From: Siccirubricoccus sp. G192
GTDB taxonomy: Bacteria > Pseudomonadota > Alphaproteobacteria > Acetobacterales > Acetobacteraceae
Reading direction: 5' to 3'
DNA length: 64,000 nt
NCBI RefSeq assembly: GCF_019084075.1
Contig: NZ_JAHREN010000001.1
Span: 3,011,501 to 3,075,500, forward strand
In this document: positions 30,154-40,944 of the stretch, one piece after another
Numbering within the stretch: position 1 is the stretch's first letter
How the letters are laid out: each line of letters begins with the position of its first letter
The notes under the pieces: model-generated
Seen by the model: only the letters and a program-made list of their open reading frames with translations
Told to the model about the DNA's origin: nothing
Database searches by the model: none
Translations under genes and position numbers: made by a program

Positions 30154-30862
30154 ATGCCCGCACCCATCCAAGTCTGGTCCTGGCCCACCCCCAACGGCCA
30201 CAAGGTCCACATCATGCTGGAGGAGCTCGGCCTCCCCTATGAGGTGGTGCCCATCAATATCGGCGCCGGCGACCAGTTCCGCCCGGAATTCCTGGCCATC
30301 ACCCCCAACCACCGCATCCCCGCCATCGTGGACCCCGAAGGGCCGGGCGGGCAGCGCTTCACCCTCTTCGAATCCGCCGCCATCCTGATCTACTTGGCGG
30401 AAAAGACCGGCAGCCCCCCTGCTGCCCAAGGATCCCGCCACCCGCTACCGCTGCCTGGAATGGACCATGTTCCAGATGGGCGGCGTCGGCCCGATGTTCG
30501 GCCAGTACAACCACTTCGCCAATTACGCGCCCGAGAAGCTCCCCTACGCCATCGAACGCTACACGAACGAGGTCGCGCGCCTGCACCGCGTGCTGGAAAA
30601 GCGCCTGGCCGCCAGCCCCTTCCTTGCCGGGCCGGACTACAGCATCGCCGATATCTGCACCTTCCCCTGGATCCGCAACGCCGACCGCCGCGGCATCAAC
30701 CTGGATGACTACCCCAGCCTCCGCCGCTGGCACGATGCCATCGCCGCCCGCCCGGCGGTGCAGCGCGGCGTGCAGGTGCTTGCCGAAAACCAGCGCCGTG
30801 GCCAGATCACCGATGCGGAGCGCGAGGTGATGTTCGGCAAGACCCAGTTCACCCCCCGCTGA
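30154..30862 (+). CDS. Glutathione S-transferase, YfcG/YghU-like (one apparent frameshift)
   Basis: About 235 residues when corrected. The thioredoxin-like N-terminal domain has TPNGHKVHIMLEELGLPYE, the T-P-N-G start typical of nu-class GSTs such as YghU and YfcG, and the glutathione-binding ESAAILIYLAEKTG. The helical C-terminal domain includes FLAGPDYSIADICTFPWIRN. The nu-class enzymes act mainly as disulfide-bond reductases. The frame breaks at a 6-C run (30414-30419); one C fewer gives TGSPLLPKDPATRYRCLEW. GGGAGGA lies 8 bases before the ATG at 30154. It begins just after the AT-rich insert and has the normal GC-rich codon use. Confidence 0.88.
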
Positions 30863-31059
30863 CGGCGCCCACCCAACGGCAGGGACCCTTGGCCTGGCAT
30901 CACCGGCCCAGGCCCGGCGGGCCGCTTCACCCGGCGCCGGGGTAGGGCCACCAGCCCGCCCGCCGCCCGCGCAGGAACATTGGCCGAAGCGGCGCATCCG
31001 GCCCATGCTCCATGCCGCCCGGCCGCCCGAGGGCCGGGCGGCCCAACAAGGGAACCACC

Positions 31060-31698
31060 ATGGCTGAGATAGACCACCTCGTCCTCGGCGCCCGCACCCT
31101 GGCGGAGGGCGCGGCTTTCATCGAGCAGCATCTCGGCGTGAAGCCGCAGAAGGGCGGCGTGCATGCCGGCTTCGGCACCCACAACATGCTGCTCGGCCTC
31201 GGCCGCGGCTGCTACCTGGAGATCATCGCGCCCGATCCCGGCCAGCCCGAACCCGCGCATCCCCGCCCCTTCGACCTCGACGACCCCGGCACGCGCATGA
31301 TGCTGGAGGCGGAGCCGCGGCTGCTCACCTGGGTGGCCCGCACCCCGGTGCTGGAGGCCGTGGTCTCCCGCCTCGGTCCCCGCGGCGGCGAGGTGCAGGA
31401 GATGCAGCGCGGCGACCTGCGCTGGCGCATGGCCTTCCCGCCGCAGCGGCAGGACATGGACAACCTGATCCCGGCCCTGATCCAGTGGCAGGGGGAGGGC
31501 GCCTCCAGCCGCATCCCGGACAGCCATTGCCGCCTGGTGGCGCTGGAGGCCGAACACCCGGAGGCCGAGGCAATCCGCGCGGCCCTGGCCGAACGCGGGC
31601 TGGAGGCCGCGGTGCGGATTCGCCAGAGCCCGCATGCCCGCCTGGTGGCGAGGCTCCGCCGCCCGGACGGCGCCGAGGTCGCCTTGTCGAGCGCCTGA
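31060..31698 (+). CDS. Glyoxalase-like (VOC superfamily) protein
   Basis: Of 212 residues. It starts MAEIDHLVLGARTLAEGAAF, the first beta-alpha unit of a glyoxalase-like domain (PF13468 type), with a metal-ligand candidate His in EIDHLVLG and GCYLEIIAPDP holding a candidate Glu. The second half (SHCRLVALEAEHPEAEAIRA) is a diverged repeat of the fold. The substrate is unknown. The ATG at 31060 has AAGGGA upstream; an in-frame start 48 bases earlier adds a non-conserved basic stretch. It converges with the methyltransferase gene; the 180-bp spacer contains no gene. Confidence 0.82.
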   Translation: MAEIDHLVLGARTLAEGAAFIEQHLGVKPQKGGVHAGFGTHNMLLGLGRGCYLEIIAPDPGQPEPAHPRPFDLDDPGTRMMLEAEPRLLTWVARTPVLEAVVSRLGPRGGEVQEMQRGDLRWRMAFPPQRQDMDNLIPALIQWQGEGASSRIPDSHCRLVALEAEHPEAEAIRAALAERGLEAAVRIRQSPHARLVARLRRPDGAEVALSSA

Positions 31699-31878
31699 GG
31701 GACGGCAGCGGCATGGGCCCCGGCACCCGCATCGCTTGCAGTTCGCCATGGACCAGGCCGCACACGATGGATTACGCGTAATTTCACGCCACTGCCGGTT
31801 CCGTGCTAGTGCAAACCGAACAGCAATGGTGGAAGATAAGCCGGCCTTGCCAATCCTGGGGCGAAACCGATGTGGCCG

Positions 31879-32478
31879 CTAGCGTGCAGGCTGGTACCGC
31901 CAGACGCTGGCGGGCGGGAAGTTGAGCGGCGTCCAGGCCTCGCGCCGCGCCGTCAGCCCCAGTTTGCCATGGGGCAGGGGCGAGGTGATGCAGTAGGTAT
32001 AGAGCAGGAAGCCGCGCCCGGGTGCCACGCCCTCCACCGCCGCCACGAAGCGGCGCTGCTGTTCCAGCGGCAGCATGACCAGCGGAATCCCGCAGATCGC
32101 GGTGCCGACCTTGCCGTGCCAGCGTTCCGGCAGGGCATGGCCGAGTTCGAAGGCATCGCCGCAGATCACGTTCACCCCTGGAAGGACCTGCCGCAGGTGG
32201 TCCGCCATCTCGGGCACGATCTCCAGCACCACCAGCCGCTCCGGCGGCAGGCCGGCGCCGAGCAGGGCGCGGGAGACCACCCCGGTGCCGGCGCCAAGCT
32301 CCACCACCACCTCATCGGGCTGGCGACTCACCAATGCCGCGATCCGGCGGCAGAGGCTGGGGGAGGAGGGGATCACCGAGCCCATCTGCAACGGGTTCGC
32401 CAGCCACCGGCGGAAGAACAGCCCCGCATTCGCCCCCTGCCGCGGCTTGCCCGCATCGCTTATCGTCGAGCCCGACAT
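31879..32478 (-). CDS. SAM-dependent methyltransferase, phospholipid N-methyltransferase (PmtA)-like
   Basis: Of 199 residues. The N-terminal FFRRWLANPLQMGSVIPSSP is typical of the PmtA/rRNA-adenine-dimethylase-like phospholipid methyltransferases. The SAM-binding loop VVELGAGTGVVSRALL is at about residues 58-73, with the acidic VVLEIVPEMADHL following. Such enzymes methylate phosphatidylethanolamine toward phosphatidylcholine at the inner membrane. GGAGGT five bases before the ATG at 32478 decides that start over one 21 bases upstream. It is divergent from pleD, with a 134-bp intergenic region. Confidence 0.8.
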   Translation of the reverse strand: MSGSTISDAGKPRQGANAGLFFRRWLANPLQMGSVIPSSPSLCRRIAALVSRQPDEVVVELGAGTGVVSRALLGAGLPPERLVVLEIVPEMADHLRQVLPGVNVICGDAFELGHALPERWHGKVGTAICGIPLVMLPLEQQRRFVAAVEGVAPGRGFLLYTYCITSPLPHGKLGLTARREAWTPLNFPPASVWRYQPAR

Positions 32479-32612
32479 GTCGACCTCCATTCCTGCCACG
32501 CCATGACCAGCTACGCCGGGCCCGAATCCCGTTTAAGCTCCGTGGCAAAGGCGGCCAAGGCAGGTCGTGGTTCCCTGCGGCCCTTCGGTGCGTCTCTTCA
32601 CGGGTCTGTCAT

Positions 32613-34008
32613 ATGACGGCGCGGATCCTGGTGGTCGACGACATCCCGGCCAACCTGCGGCTGCTCGAAGCCAAGCTGATGGCCGAGTATTACGAGGTCG
32701 CGCTGGCCCCGAACGGGCCGGAGGCGCTTGCCCTCGCGGCGCGCTGGTCGCCGGATGTGATCCTGCTCGACGTGATGATGCCGGGCATGGATGGCTACGA
32801 GGTCTGCGGCCGCCTGAAGGGCAACCCCGCCACCTCGCATATCCCGGTGGTGATGATCACCGCCCTGGCCGATCCGGCCGAGCGGGTCCGGGGGCTGGAG
32901 GCGGGGGCGGACGACTTCCTGTCGAAGCCGGTGGACGACACCACGCTCTTTTCCCGGATGCGCGCCCTGCTGCGGGTGAAGCAGGTGCAGGACGCCTGGC
33001 GGCTACGCGCCGAAACCGCCCGCGAACTGGGGTTCGAGCCGCCGCCCGAGCCTGCGCCGGGCATCCAGGGCGCCACCGTCTTCGTGGTGGCCGAGGCGGC
33101 GGAGGAACGCGCCGGGATCACCGAGATGCTGGGGCCGGACGGCGTGACGGTGCGCCATGCCGAGGGCGATGCGGCGATGGCGGCCCTAGCCGCGGGGGGG
33201 CATCGACCTGGCCGTGCTCTGCCTGCCCGCGCAGGGCGGCGAATCGCTCCGCCTGGCTTCGAGGCTGCGGGCGCAGGGCTCGACGCGCGACCTGCCGGTG
33301 CTGCTGGTGGCGGACCCGAGCCAGCGCGGCCTGGTGCTGCGCGGCTTCGACCTCGGCGCCAACGACCATGTGCTGCGCCCGACCGACCCCAATGAGCTGC
33401 GTGCCCGGGTCCGCAACCAGATCCGCCGCAGGCGCTATGAGGAAAGGCTGCGGGCGGATCTCGACCGATCGCTGGAACTGGCGGTGACGGACCCGCTGAC
33501 CGGGCTGCGCAACCGCCGCTATGTCCGCCGCCACCTGGAAGGCGTGCTGCGCGGCACCGAGGCGGCGATCCTGATGCTTGATGTCGATCGCTTCAAGGCG
33601 ATCAACGACAGTTACGGCCATGCCGCCGGCGACGCCGCCTTGCGGGAGGTGGCGGAGCGGCTGCGGGCCCATGTCCGCGCCGCGGATGTCGTGGCGCGCT
33701 ATGGCGGCGAGGAATTCATGGTGGTGCTGGCCGGGGCCCAGGCGGACTACGCGCTGGGCGTTGCCGACCGGCTGCGGGCGGCGCTGGGGGCGGAGCCGAT
33801 CGCGGTCGGCCATGCGCATCTGCCCATCACCGCCAGCATCGGCCTGGCGGTCGCGGCGCCCGGAACCGATGCGGCCAAGGCCATCGCGGCCGCCGATGCG
33901 GCGCTCTACCGCGCCAAGGCACGCGGCCGGAATCGGGTGGAAGCGGCCGAGGCAGAGGATTTCGACCCGCCCGATGGCGGCACTCCAGGGGCGGCGGATT
34001 CAGCCTGA
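32613..34008 (+). CDS. pleD: PleD-type response regulator diguanylate cyclase (one apparent frameshift)
   Basis: About 464 residues, REC-REC-GGDEF. The first receiver has DD at 9-10, phospho-acceptor D53 in ILLDVMMPGMDGYE and K105 in FLSKPVDD. The second receiver (about 150-270) lacks an obvious acceptor Asp, as in Caulobacter PleD, where it serves dimerisation. The GGDEF domain has LTGLRNRRYV, LDVDRFKAIND and the active-site RYGGEEF, with RAAD upstream forming the RxxD allosteric inhibition site. It makes c-di-GMP on phosphorylation. The frame breaks at a 7-G run (33194-33200); one G fewer gives LAAGGIDLAVLCLPAQGG. It is next to rpmG, as in other alphaproteobacteria; divK is not seen here. 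Confidence 0.9.
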
Positions 34009-34009
34009 A

Positions 34010-34028
34010 GGCGGCCTGCTCGGCCGCC
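34010..34028. terminator. Possible hairpin between convergent pleD and rpmG
   Basis: Perfect 7-bp stem ggcggcc / ggccgcc with a 5-base loop, starting 2 bases after the pleD stop. There is no T-run after it, so it would be an atypical terminator; in GC-rich DNA such stems also arise by chance. Confidence 0.3.
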
Positions 34029-34049
34029 AACCGCCTTGCCGGAGCCGGT

Positions 34050-34217
34050 CTATTTGATCTTCGCCTCGCGGAAGACGACATGCTTCCGGGCGACCGGGTC
34101 GTACTTCTTCAGTTCGAGCTTGCCGGTGCTGTTCCGGACGTTCTTCTTCGTCACGTAGAAATAGCCGGTCTCGGCGCTGCTGACGAGTTTGATCTGGATT
34201 GTATTCGACTTGGCCAT
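34050..34217 (-). CDS. rpmG: 50S ribosomal protein L33
   Basis: Of 55 residues, the normal length: begins [20 protein letters not shown] and ends [10 protein letters not shown]. Part of the large ribosomal subunit near the E site. This form lacks the CxxC pairs that bind zinc in the alternative L33 type. AGAAGG lies about 8 bases before the ATG. It lies downstream of the S41 protease gene on the same strand (141 bp) and converges with pleD. Confidence 0.97.
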   Translation of the reverse strand: MAKSNTIQIKLVSSAETGYFYVTKKNVRNSTGKLELKKYDPVARKHVVFREAKIK

Positions 34218-34358
34218 GACGAAGCCTTCTGATTCCTGTGATGGCGGCGAGGCGGAAGGGGCGGGACACTAGCGGCCAGCGCCGCCGCGTCAAGCCAAAC
34301 CGGCGCCGGGACGGGCGGAACCGCTCGATTCAGGCGGCCCGCTGCCCTTCGGGCGGCA

Positions 34359-35862
34359 TCAGCGTGCCAGCGCGGCCGAATAGGCCTCCGGCGTATCGAT
34401 CAGCGCCTGGGCCGCCGCCACATCCGAGTCCCGCCCCTCGGCCGGGGGGCAGGTGCTGCGGAGCGCTGCCACCTCGGCCGGCGGCACGGGCGCGCGGGCG
34501 GCCCGCAGCCGGGCTAGGGCCAGCGCCATTGGCGGGTCGCCCCGGCGCAGCCGGGCCAGCCCAACCTCCGTCGCCTCGGCGCCGAGGCTGGTGCAGAGCG
34601 CCGGCAGCACGCCGAGCCCCTGGATCGGCCAGCCGAGCGGCGCCAGCACGCGGGACCAGGTCACCAGCAGGTCGCCGCCATTGGGCAGGGGCACCACCAC
34701 CTGGATCAGGCCCTTGCCCATGGTGGCGCTGCCCACCACCACCGCCCGCCCGCGGTCGGACAGCGCCGCCGCCACGATCTCCGCCGCCGAGGCGGAGCGG
34801 CCGTCCACCAGCACCACCACCGGCACGCCATCGGCGAGGTCCGGCCCGCCCGCCTGCCAGATCCGGGCCGCATCCGGGTGGCGCCCGGCGGTCTGCGCCA
34901 CGAGGCCGCCATCCAGGAAGGCACTGGCCACCGCCACCGCCTGGCCGAGCAACCCGCCCCGGTTGCCGCGGAGATCCAGCACCACGCCGCGCGTGCTGCC
35001 CGGCCGGACACCCTCCAGCAGCGCGCCGGACAGCTTGCGGTCGGTGGCATTGGAGAAGCCGTCGATGCGGAGCCACAGGATGCCGCCGCGCTGCTCCGCA
35101 TGCACCGAATCCGGCGGCACCAGGCTGCGCCGCAGCAGGGTGTCGAAGCGCCGGCGGCCCCGCTGCAGGCGGAGCGCCACGTCACCCCCCCGCCGGCCCC
35201 TCCAGCAGCGTCGCCGCCAGGCCGAGGTCACGGGCCGAGACCGGCACCCCGTCCACCGCCAGCAGGCGGTCGCCCGGCTGCAGCCCGGCCCGCGCCGCCG
35301 GCCCGTCCGGCATCACCGCGGCGAGCACCACCTCATGGCCGCGCCCGGCCGCCAGCCGCAGGCCGAGCCCGGCCTGGCCGACCCGCCGCGCCCGCGCCGC
35401 CTGGGCTTCCTCCGGCGTCATGTAGCGGCTGTAGGGGTCGAGGTGGTTGAACAGCTCCTCGAAGGCGCTGCGCAGCATCCCTTCCGCGCCGGCCCGGCGC
35501 AGCGGCGGCGAGGTCCGCCAGGCGGCCTCGAACATCGCCGCCAGGGCCACCGCCAGCGGCATGGCGGCCGCCTCGGGCGGCGCACCCGGCGGCGGGGTCG
35601 GCACCGGGCGCGCCGCCAGCAACCGCTCGGGGCCGGAAAGCAGCAGGGTGCCGGCCCGCAATTCGGGTTGCAGCAGCGGTTCCAGCACCTCCAGCCCGCG
35701 CAGGCTCCAGAGCGCGATCTCGCCGGGGGCGGCGCCCTCCAGGTGGCGTTCCAGCACCGCCTCCAGCGCCACGGTGAAGACCGCCTGCACCTGTTCCCGC
35801 GGGAAATGCTCCGGCTGGCCGCGCGCACCCGGCGGCGCCAGGCAGAGCAGCAGCAGGATCAG
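34359..35862 (-). CDS. S41 C-terminal-processing-type serine protease (one apparent frameshift; unusual start)
   Basis: About 500 residues. Hydrophobic N-terminal LILLLLCLAPPGARG looks like a signal peptide, so it is probably periplasmic. Order: helical N-domain with FNHLDPYSRYMTPEEA, PDZ domain (AGLQPGDRLLAVDGVPV), then the protease core with VVLDLRGNRGGLLGQAV, catalytic Ser in VDGRSASAAEI and catalytic Lys in GSATMGKGL. The frame breaks at a 7-C run (35185-35191); one base fewer gives GPAGGDVALRL. No ATG, GTG or TTG exists at the expected N-terminus; CTG at 35862 overlapping the rnr stop (CTGA) is my choice, while the nearest in-frame ATG is at 36042, inside rnr. Another indel could hide the true start. 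Confidence 0.75.
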
Positions 35863-38075
35863 CCGCGCCGGCCACCGCGGCGCGCCGGCCGTCCGGCGGG
35901 GGCGCCCTGCATCAGGTGGAAGACCATGCCGCCGGTGCGCGGGGTCGCCTCGACCAGGCGGGCCTCCACCGCCTGGCCGAGCGTGAAGGCCAACCCCGTC
36001 CTCTGGCCCACCAGCATATGCCTGGCCTCGTCCTGCGCCCATCGGTCGTCCGGCAGCGACGCAAGGGGAACGATTCCGCTCGCGCCATTCGCCTGCACGG
36101 TGACGAACAGGCCGAAACGTGTCACCCCGGAAATGCGTGCCTCGAACACCTCTCCGATATGCTGTGCCATATAGGCAGCAAGGTAGCGTTCCACCGCGCC
36201 GCGTTCGGCCATGGCGGCGCGACGCTCGGTTTCGGTGATGTGTTCGGCTGTATCCGGGAAGCGGGCGGCCTCCGTCTCCTCCAGGCCACCGGCGCCGAGT
36301 CCGAGGCCACGGACCAGGGCGCGATGCACCAGCAGGTCGGCGTAGCGGCGGATCGGGCTGGTGAAATGCGCGTAGCGGCGGAGCGCCAGGCCGAAATGGC
36401 CGATATTGTCGGGGCTATAGGCCGCCTGGGACTGGCCGCGCAGCACCGTCTCATGCACCAGCAGCTCCTCCGGCCGGCCCGCTGCCCGCTCCAGCACATG
36501 CGCGAAGTCGCGCGGCTGGATGCGGTCGCCGGGCGGCAGGCTGATGTCGAGGCTGGCCAGGAACTGCCTGAGCCCCTCCAGCTTCTGGTCCGAGGGCCGG
36601 TCATGGATGCGGTACATGCAGGGCTGCCGCAGCCGCTCCAGCTCCTCCGCCGCGCAGACATTGGCGGCGACCATGAATTCCTCGATCAGGCGGTGCGAAT
36701 CGAGGCGCGCCCGCGGCACCACCGCCGTGACCTTGCCCTGCGGATCGAGCAGCACGCGGCGTTCCGGCACCTCGAGGTCGAGCGTGCCGCGCCGCTCCCG
36801 CGCCGCCAGCAGCGCCCGGAAGGCGCCATGCAGGGCAGGCAGGTGGCCAGTGGGGAGGCCGGGCAACTCGCCACCCGCATCCACCGCGGCCTGGACCTGC
36901 TCATAGGTGAGGCGCGCGGCGCTCCGCATGATGCCGCGGCCGAAGCGGTGGCCGGTCTTGCCGCCGCCGGCATCGAAGCGCATCTCGACGAAGAGGCAGC
37001 CGCGATTCTCCCCCGGCCGCAGGCTGCACCAGCCATTGGACAGCGCCTCCGGCAGCATCGGCACCACCCGGTCCGGGAAATAGACGCTGTTGCCGCGCGC
37101 CCAGGCCTCGCGGTCGAGCGGGGTATCGGGGCGGACGTAATGCGCGACATCGGCGATGGCGACGATCACCCGCCAGCCGGTGCCCTCCGGCTCGGCCCAG
37201 ACCGCATCGTCGAAATCGCGTGCATCCTCGCCATCGATGGTGACGAGGGGGATCCCGCGCAGATCCTCCCGGCCGCGGGCGGTGACGGCGCGGGCATGCT
37301 CGGCCTCCTGCACCGCCTCGGCCGGGAAGATGTCGGGGATGCCATGGGCATGGATGCAGATCAGCGAGACGGAGCGTGGCTCCCCCACGCGGCCCAGGCG
37401 TTCGACGATGCGGGCGGGGCGGAGGCCGAGGGCGCGTCCCGGCAGGGGCTCCGCCAGCACGATTTCGCCAGGTTCGGCGCCGGCATTCTCGCCCGGCGGC
37501 ACCGCCCATTCCGCCTTGTGGCGGCGGTCGGTCGGGATGATCCGGCCTTCCTCATAGACACCGAGCACCCGGGCCGCCGAGGGGGCGGCGATGCGCTTGA
37601 CCGTGCGGCCCTCGTATTTGCCGGCGCCGATCGGCTTGAGCCGGGCCAGCACCCGCTCCCCCGGCGCCAGCGCCGCCTGGCCGGCGCGTTCCGGCTGCAT
37701 GAAGATCACCGGCGGGCGGCCCTGTTCGCTGCGCCAGCCGAGGGGGCGGGCGATGGGGTCGCCATCCGGGTCAGTACCCGTGACTTCGACCGCCACCATC
37801 TCCGGCAGCCGGCCGGGCGCGCTGAGGCCGCGGCGGCCTGCGGGGGCGGCGGAGCCATCCCCCTTCAGCGATTGCAGCAGCGCGCGGAGCGCCGGGCGCT
37901 GGTCGGAGGTGAGGCCGAAATGCCGGGCGATCTCGGTCTTGCCGACCCGGCCCGGCGCCTCCCGCAGGAAGCGCCGCAATGCTTCCTTCGAGGGCAGCGG
38001 CGGCGCTTCCCCGCTACCCGGCCGACCCTGGCCGCGCGCGCGACGCGGGGCGGGGGCGGGCGGGCGGCGGGGCAT
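35859..38075 (-). CDS. rnr: Ribonuclease R
   Basis: A 3'-5' processive exoribonuclease of about 738 residues. Cold-shock-like RNA-binding domains precede the catalytic RNB domain, whose active-site aspartates are in DGEDARDFDDAVWAE; RLIEEFMVAANVCAA and HFTSPIRRYADLLVHRALV are also typical. The S1 domain is at ISGVTRFGLFVTVQANGASG, and a short basic tail ends GRRG. The ATG at 38075 lies one base after the topA stop (TGATATG), which decides it over an in-frame start far upstream within topA. The dprA-topA-rnr-rpmG order is conserved in alphaproteobacteria. Confidence 0.95.
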   Translation of the reverse strand: MPRRPPAPAPRRARGQGRPGSGEAPPLPSKEALRRFLREAPGRVGKTEIARHFGLTSDQRPALRALLQSLKGDGSAAPAGRRGLSAPGRLPEMVAVEVTGTDPDGDPIARPLGWRSEQGRPPVIFMQPERAGQAALAPGERVLARLKPIGAGKYEGRTVKRIAAPSAARVLGVYEEGRIIPTDRRHKAEWAVPPGENAGAEPGEIVLAEPLPGRALGLRPARIVERLGRVGEPRSVSLICIHAHGIPDIFPAEAVQEAEHARAVTARGREDLRGIPLVTIDGEDARDFDDAVWAEPEGTGWRVIVAIADVAHYVRPDTPLDREAWARGNSVYFPDRVVPMLPEALSNGWCSLRPGENRGCLFVEMRFDAGGGKTGHRFGRGIMRSAARLTYEQVQAAVDAGGELPGLPTGHLPALHGAFRALLAARERRGTLDLEVPERRVLLDPQGKVTAVVPRARLDSHRLIEEFMVAANVCAAEELERLRQPCMYRIHDRPSDQKLEGLRQFLASLDISLPPGDRIQPRDFAHVLERAAGRPEELLVHETVLRGQSQAAYSPDNIGHFGLALRRYAHFTSPIRRYADLLVHRALVRGLGLGAGGLEETEAARFPDTAEHITETERRAAMAERGAVERYLAAYMAQHIGEVFEARISGVTRFGLFVTVQANGASGIVPLASLPDDRWAQDEARHMLVGQRTGLAFTLGQAVEARLVEATPRTGGMVFHLMQGAPAGRPARRGGRRG

Positions 38076-38076
38076 A

Positions 38077-40834
38077 TCAGGCTTCGCTCTTGCGTCGTGC
38101 GGCGGGCCGGGCGGCCGGTTTCGCCTTGGCTGCGGATTTTCGGGCCACGGGCTTGGCGGTGGCGGGCTTCTTCGCCGCGCCGGCCGGTTTCGTGCCGGCG
38201 GGCTTGCGTGCAGCGGCCTTTGCCGGCCGCGCCGGTGTCTCGGCCTCCGCCTCGCCATTCGGCTTGCCGCGCCGGGCAGGGGCCGTCGCCTTGCCCTTGC
38301 CGCGGCCCTTGACCAGCGGCTTCAGCTCCTTGCCCTTCTCGGCCAGGAGCTGCACCACCTGGTCCAGCGTCGCCTCTTCCATCTCGAGGCCGCGCGGCAG
38401 GTTGGCCACGCGCTTGCCGTGCTGGGCATAGGGGCCGAAACGCCCCTTGCGGATCTCGACCGGGGCGCCATCCGCCGGGTGCATCCCCACCAGCCGCACC
38501 TTCGCCCGCGCCTTGGCCAGCAGGTCCATGGCGCGGTTCATGCCGAGCGTCAGCACATCATCACCCGGCTCCAGGGACTGGTAGGTGGTGCCAAGGCGGA
38601 TATAGGGGCCGAAGCGGCCGATGCCGGCGGTGATCTCGCCCCCCCGTCTCGGGATCGCGGCCGATCGGGCGGGGCAGGGAGAGCAGCGCGAGTGCCCGTT
38701 CCAGATCCAGCGTCTCGGGGTCCATGTCGCGGGTCAGGCTGGCGCGGCGCGGCTTGGTGGGCTTGCCCTTCTCATCCGTGCCGCCCTCGCCGAGCTGGAC
38801 ATAGACCCCGTAGGGGCCGCGCCGGATGCTGACATTCTGGCCGGTGGCGGGGTCGGTGCCGAGTTCGCGCGGGCCTTCCGCCAGGCCGGTGGCATTCTCC
38901 CCCTCCGCCCCCGGCACCGCCAGCGGGCGGGTGTAGCGGCATTCCGGGTAGTTGGAGCAGCCGATGAAGGCGCCCGAGCGGCCAAGCCGCAGCCCCAGCC
39001 TGCCATTGGCGCAGGCCGGGCAGAGCCGGGGGTCGCCGCCATCCGCCGGCGCCCGGAAGAAATGCGGGCCAAGCTCCTCGTCCAGCGCATCGATGACATC
39101 GCTGATCTTGAGGTCCTTGGTGGCGGCGATGGCCTTGCTGAATTCCTCCCAGAAGGCCCGCATCACCGCCCGCCAGTCGATCCTGCCGCCGGAGATCTCG
39201 TCGAGCTGTTCTTCGAGCGAGGCGGTGAAGCCGCTGTCCACGTAGCGGGTGAAGAAGGAAACCAGGAAGGCCGTCACCAGCCTGCCGCGGTCCTCCGGGA
39301 TGAAGCGGCGCTTGTCGATGCGGACATACTGGCGGTCCTGCAGGGTCTGCAGGATGGAGGCATAGGTGGAGGGCCGGCCGATGCCCAGTTCCTCCATCCG
39401 CTTCACCAGCGAGGCTTCCGAATAGCGCGGCGGCGGCTGGGTGAAGTGCTGGCTGGCCGTGACCTCGCCGCGTTTCAGCGGATCGCGCTCGCGCATCGGC
39501 GGCAGGGTGCGGCCTTCCTCCTCGTCGCCCACCGCGTCATCGACATCCTCGCGGTAGAGCTTGAGGAAGCCATCGAAGGCGATGACCGAGCCGGTGGCGC
39601 GCAACCGGGTGCGGCCATCCGCCGTGGCCAGGTCCACCGTGGTCTGGTCGAGCTCGGCCGACTGCATCTGGCTGGCGACGGCACGCTTCCAGACGAGTTC
39701 ATAGAGCCGGCGCTGCCGCTCATCGAGGTAGCGGGCGACCCGCTCCGGCGTATTGGCCACATCGGTCGGGCGGATCGCCTCATGCGCTTCCTGCGCGTTC
39801 TTGGCCTTGCTGCTGTATTCGCGCGGCGCGCCGGGCAGGTAGTCGGCGCCGAAATCCTGGCGCACATGGTCGCGGATGGCGGTGATGGCCTCGCGCGCCA
39901 TCTGCACGCCATCGGTCCGCATGTAGGTAATCAGGCCGACCGTCTCGCCGCCGATCTCGACGCCTTCATAGAGCTGTTGCGCCGTGCGCATGGTCTGCTG
40001 CGCGCCGAAGCCGAGCTTGCGGGAGGCCTCCTGCTGCAGGGTGCTGGTGGTGAAGGGGGCGGGCGGGTTGCGCCGGACGCGCCGCTTCTCGATCGAGGCA
40101 ACCGCGAATTCACCCGCCACGACCGCCGCCTTGGCGCGGAGCGCGGCCGCCTCGTCCGGCAGGTCGAATTGTTCGAGCTTCTTCCCCTCAAGATGCGTCA
40201 GCCGGGCGGTGAAGGGCGCGCCCTGGGGCGTGGCGAAGCGGCCCTCGACGGTCCAGTATTCGCGGGCCTTGAAGGCCTCGATCTCCGCCTCGCGCTCGCA
40301 GATCAGCCGCAGCGCCACGGATTGCACGCGCCCGGCGCTGCGGCTCCCCGGCAGCTTCCGCCAGAGCACGGGGGAGAGGGTGAAGCCCACCAGGTAGTCC
40401 AGCGCGCGCCGCGCCAGATAGGCGTCGATCAGCGGGGTGTCGAGGTCGCGCGGATGGTCGATGGCGTGCTGCACCGCCCGCTTCGTGATCTCGTTGAAGG
40501 TGATGCGATGGACCTTGAGGCCCTTAAGCGCGCCCTTCCGTGCCAGCATCTCCCGCACATGCCAGGAGATCGCCTCGCCCTCCCGGTCCGGGTCGGTGGC
40601 GAGGAACAGGCGGTTGGCGCCGCGCAGCGCCCGGGCGATCTCGTTGACCTGGCGCTCGCCGCGGTCCTCGGATTCCCAGTCCATGGCGAAATCCTCCTCC
40701 GGGCGGACGGAGCCGTCCTTCGGGGGCAGGTCGCGGACATGGCCGAAACTCGCCAGCACGGTATAGCCGCCGCCGAGATACTTGTTGATCGTCTTGGCCT
40801 TGGCGGGCGATTCAACGACGACGACATCCGGCAT
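38077..40834 (-). CDS. topA: DNA topoisomerase I (one apparent frameshift)
   Basis: Relaxes negative supercoils; essential in most bacteria. Toprim domain with VVVESPAKAKTINKYLG and DPDREGEAISWHVREML; catalytic Tyr in GLITYMRTDGVQM (about residue 302); a C4 zinc-finger region (CPACANGRL, then GCSNYPECRYTRPL); further topoisomerase C-terminal repeats (FGPYIRLG, FGPYAQHG) and a Lys/Ala/Pro-rich histone-H1-like tail of about 60 residues. The frame breaks at a 7-C run (38639-38645); one base fewer gives DPETGGEITAGIGRFGPY. An essential gene broken at a homopolymer strongly suggests a sequence error. About 918 residues when restored. Confidence 0.95.
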
Positions 40835-40944
40835 GGAACTGTAGATCCTTGCGGCCGCATCCCGGCCAAGCGAAAACGGCGTATCGAGAAGAACGCATCC
40901 GGCGGATTCGACGCAATGCCCCGTCGTCCGCTCCGCGCGCCCGC

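Noticed and set aside
31771..31782. 12-bp palindrome attacgcgtaat in the spacer between the convergent glyoxalase-like and methyltransferase genes
   Set aside because: Short, without spacer, and downstream of both genes where an operator would have no obvious target; compatible with chance.
38639..38645. Programmed frameshifting or phase variation at the topA G/C run
   Set aside because: The same one-base excess occurs at many unrelated genes in the window, and the missing C-terminal domain would be required in every cell. Error is simpler.
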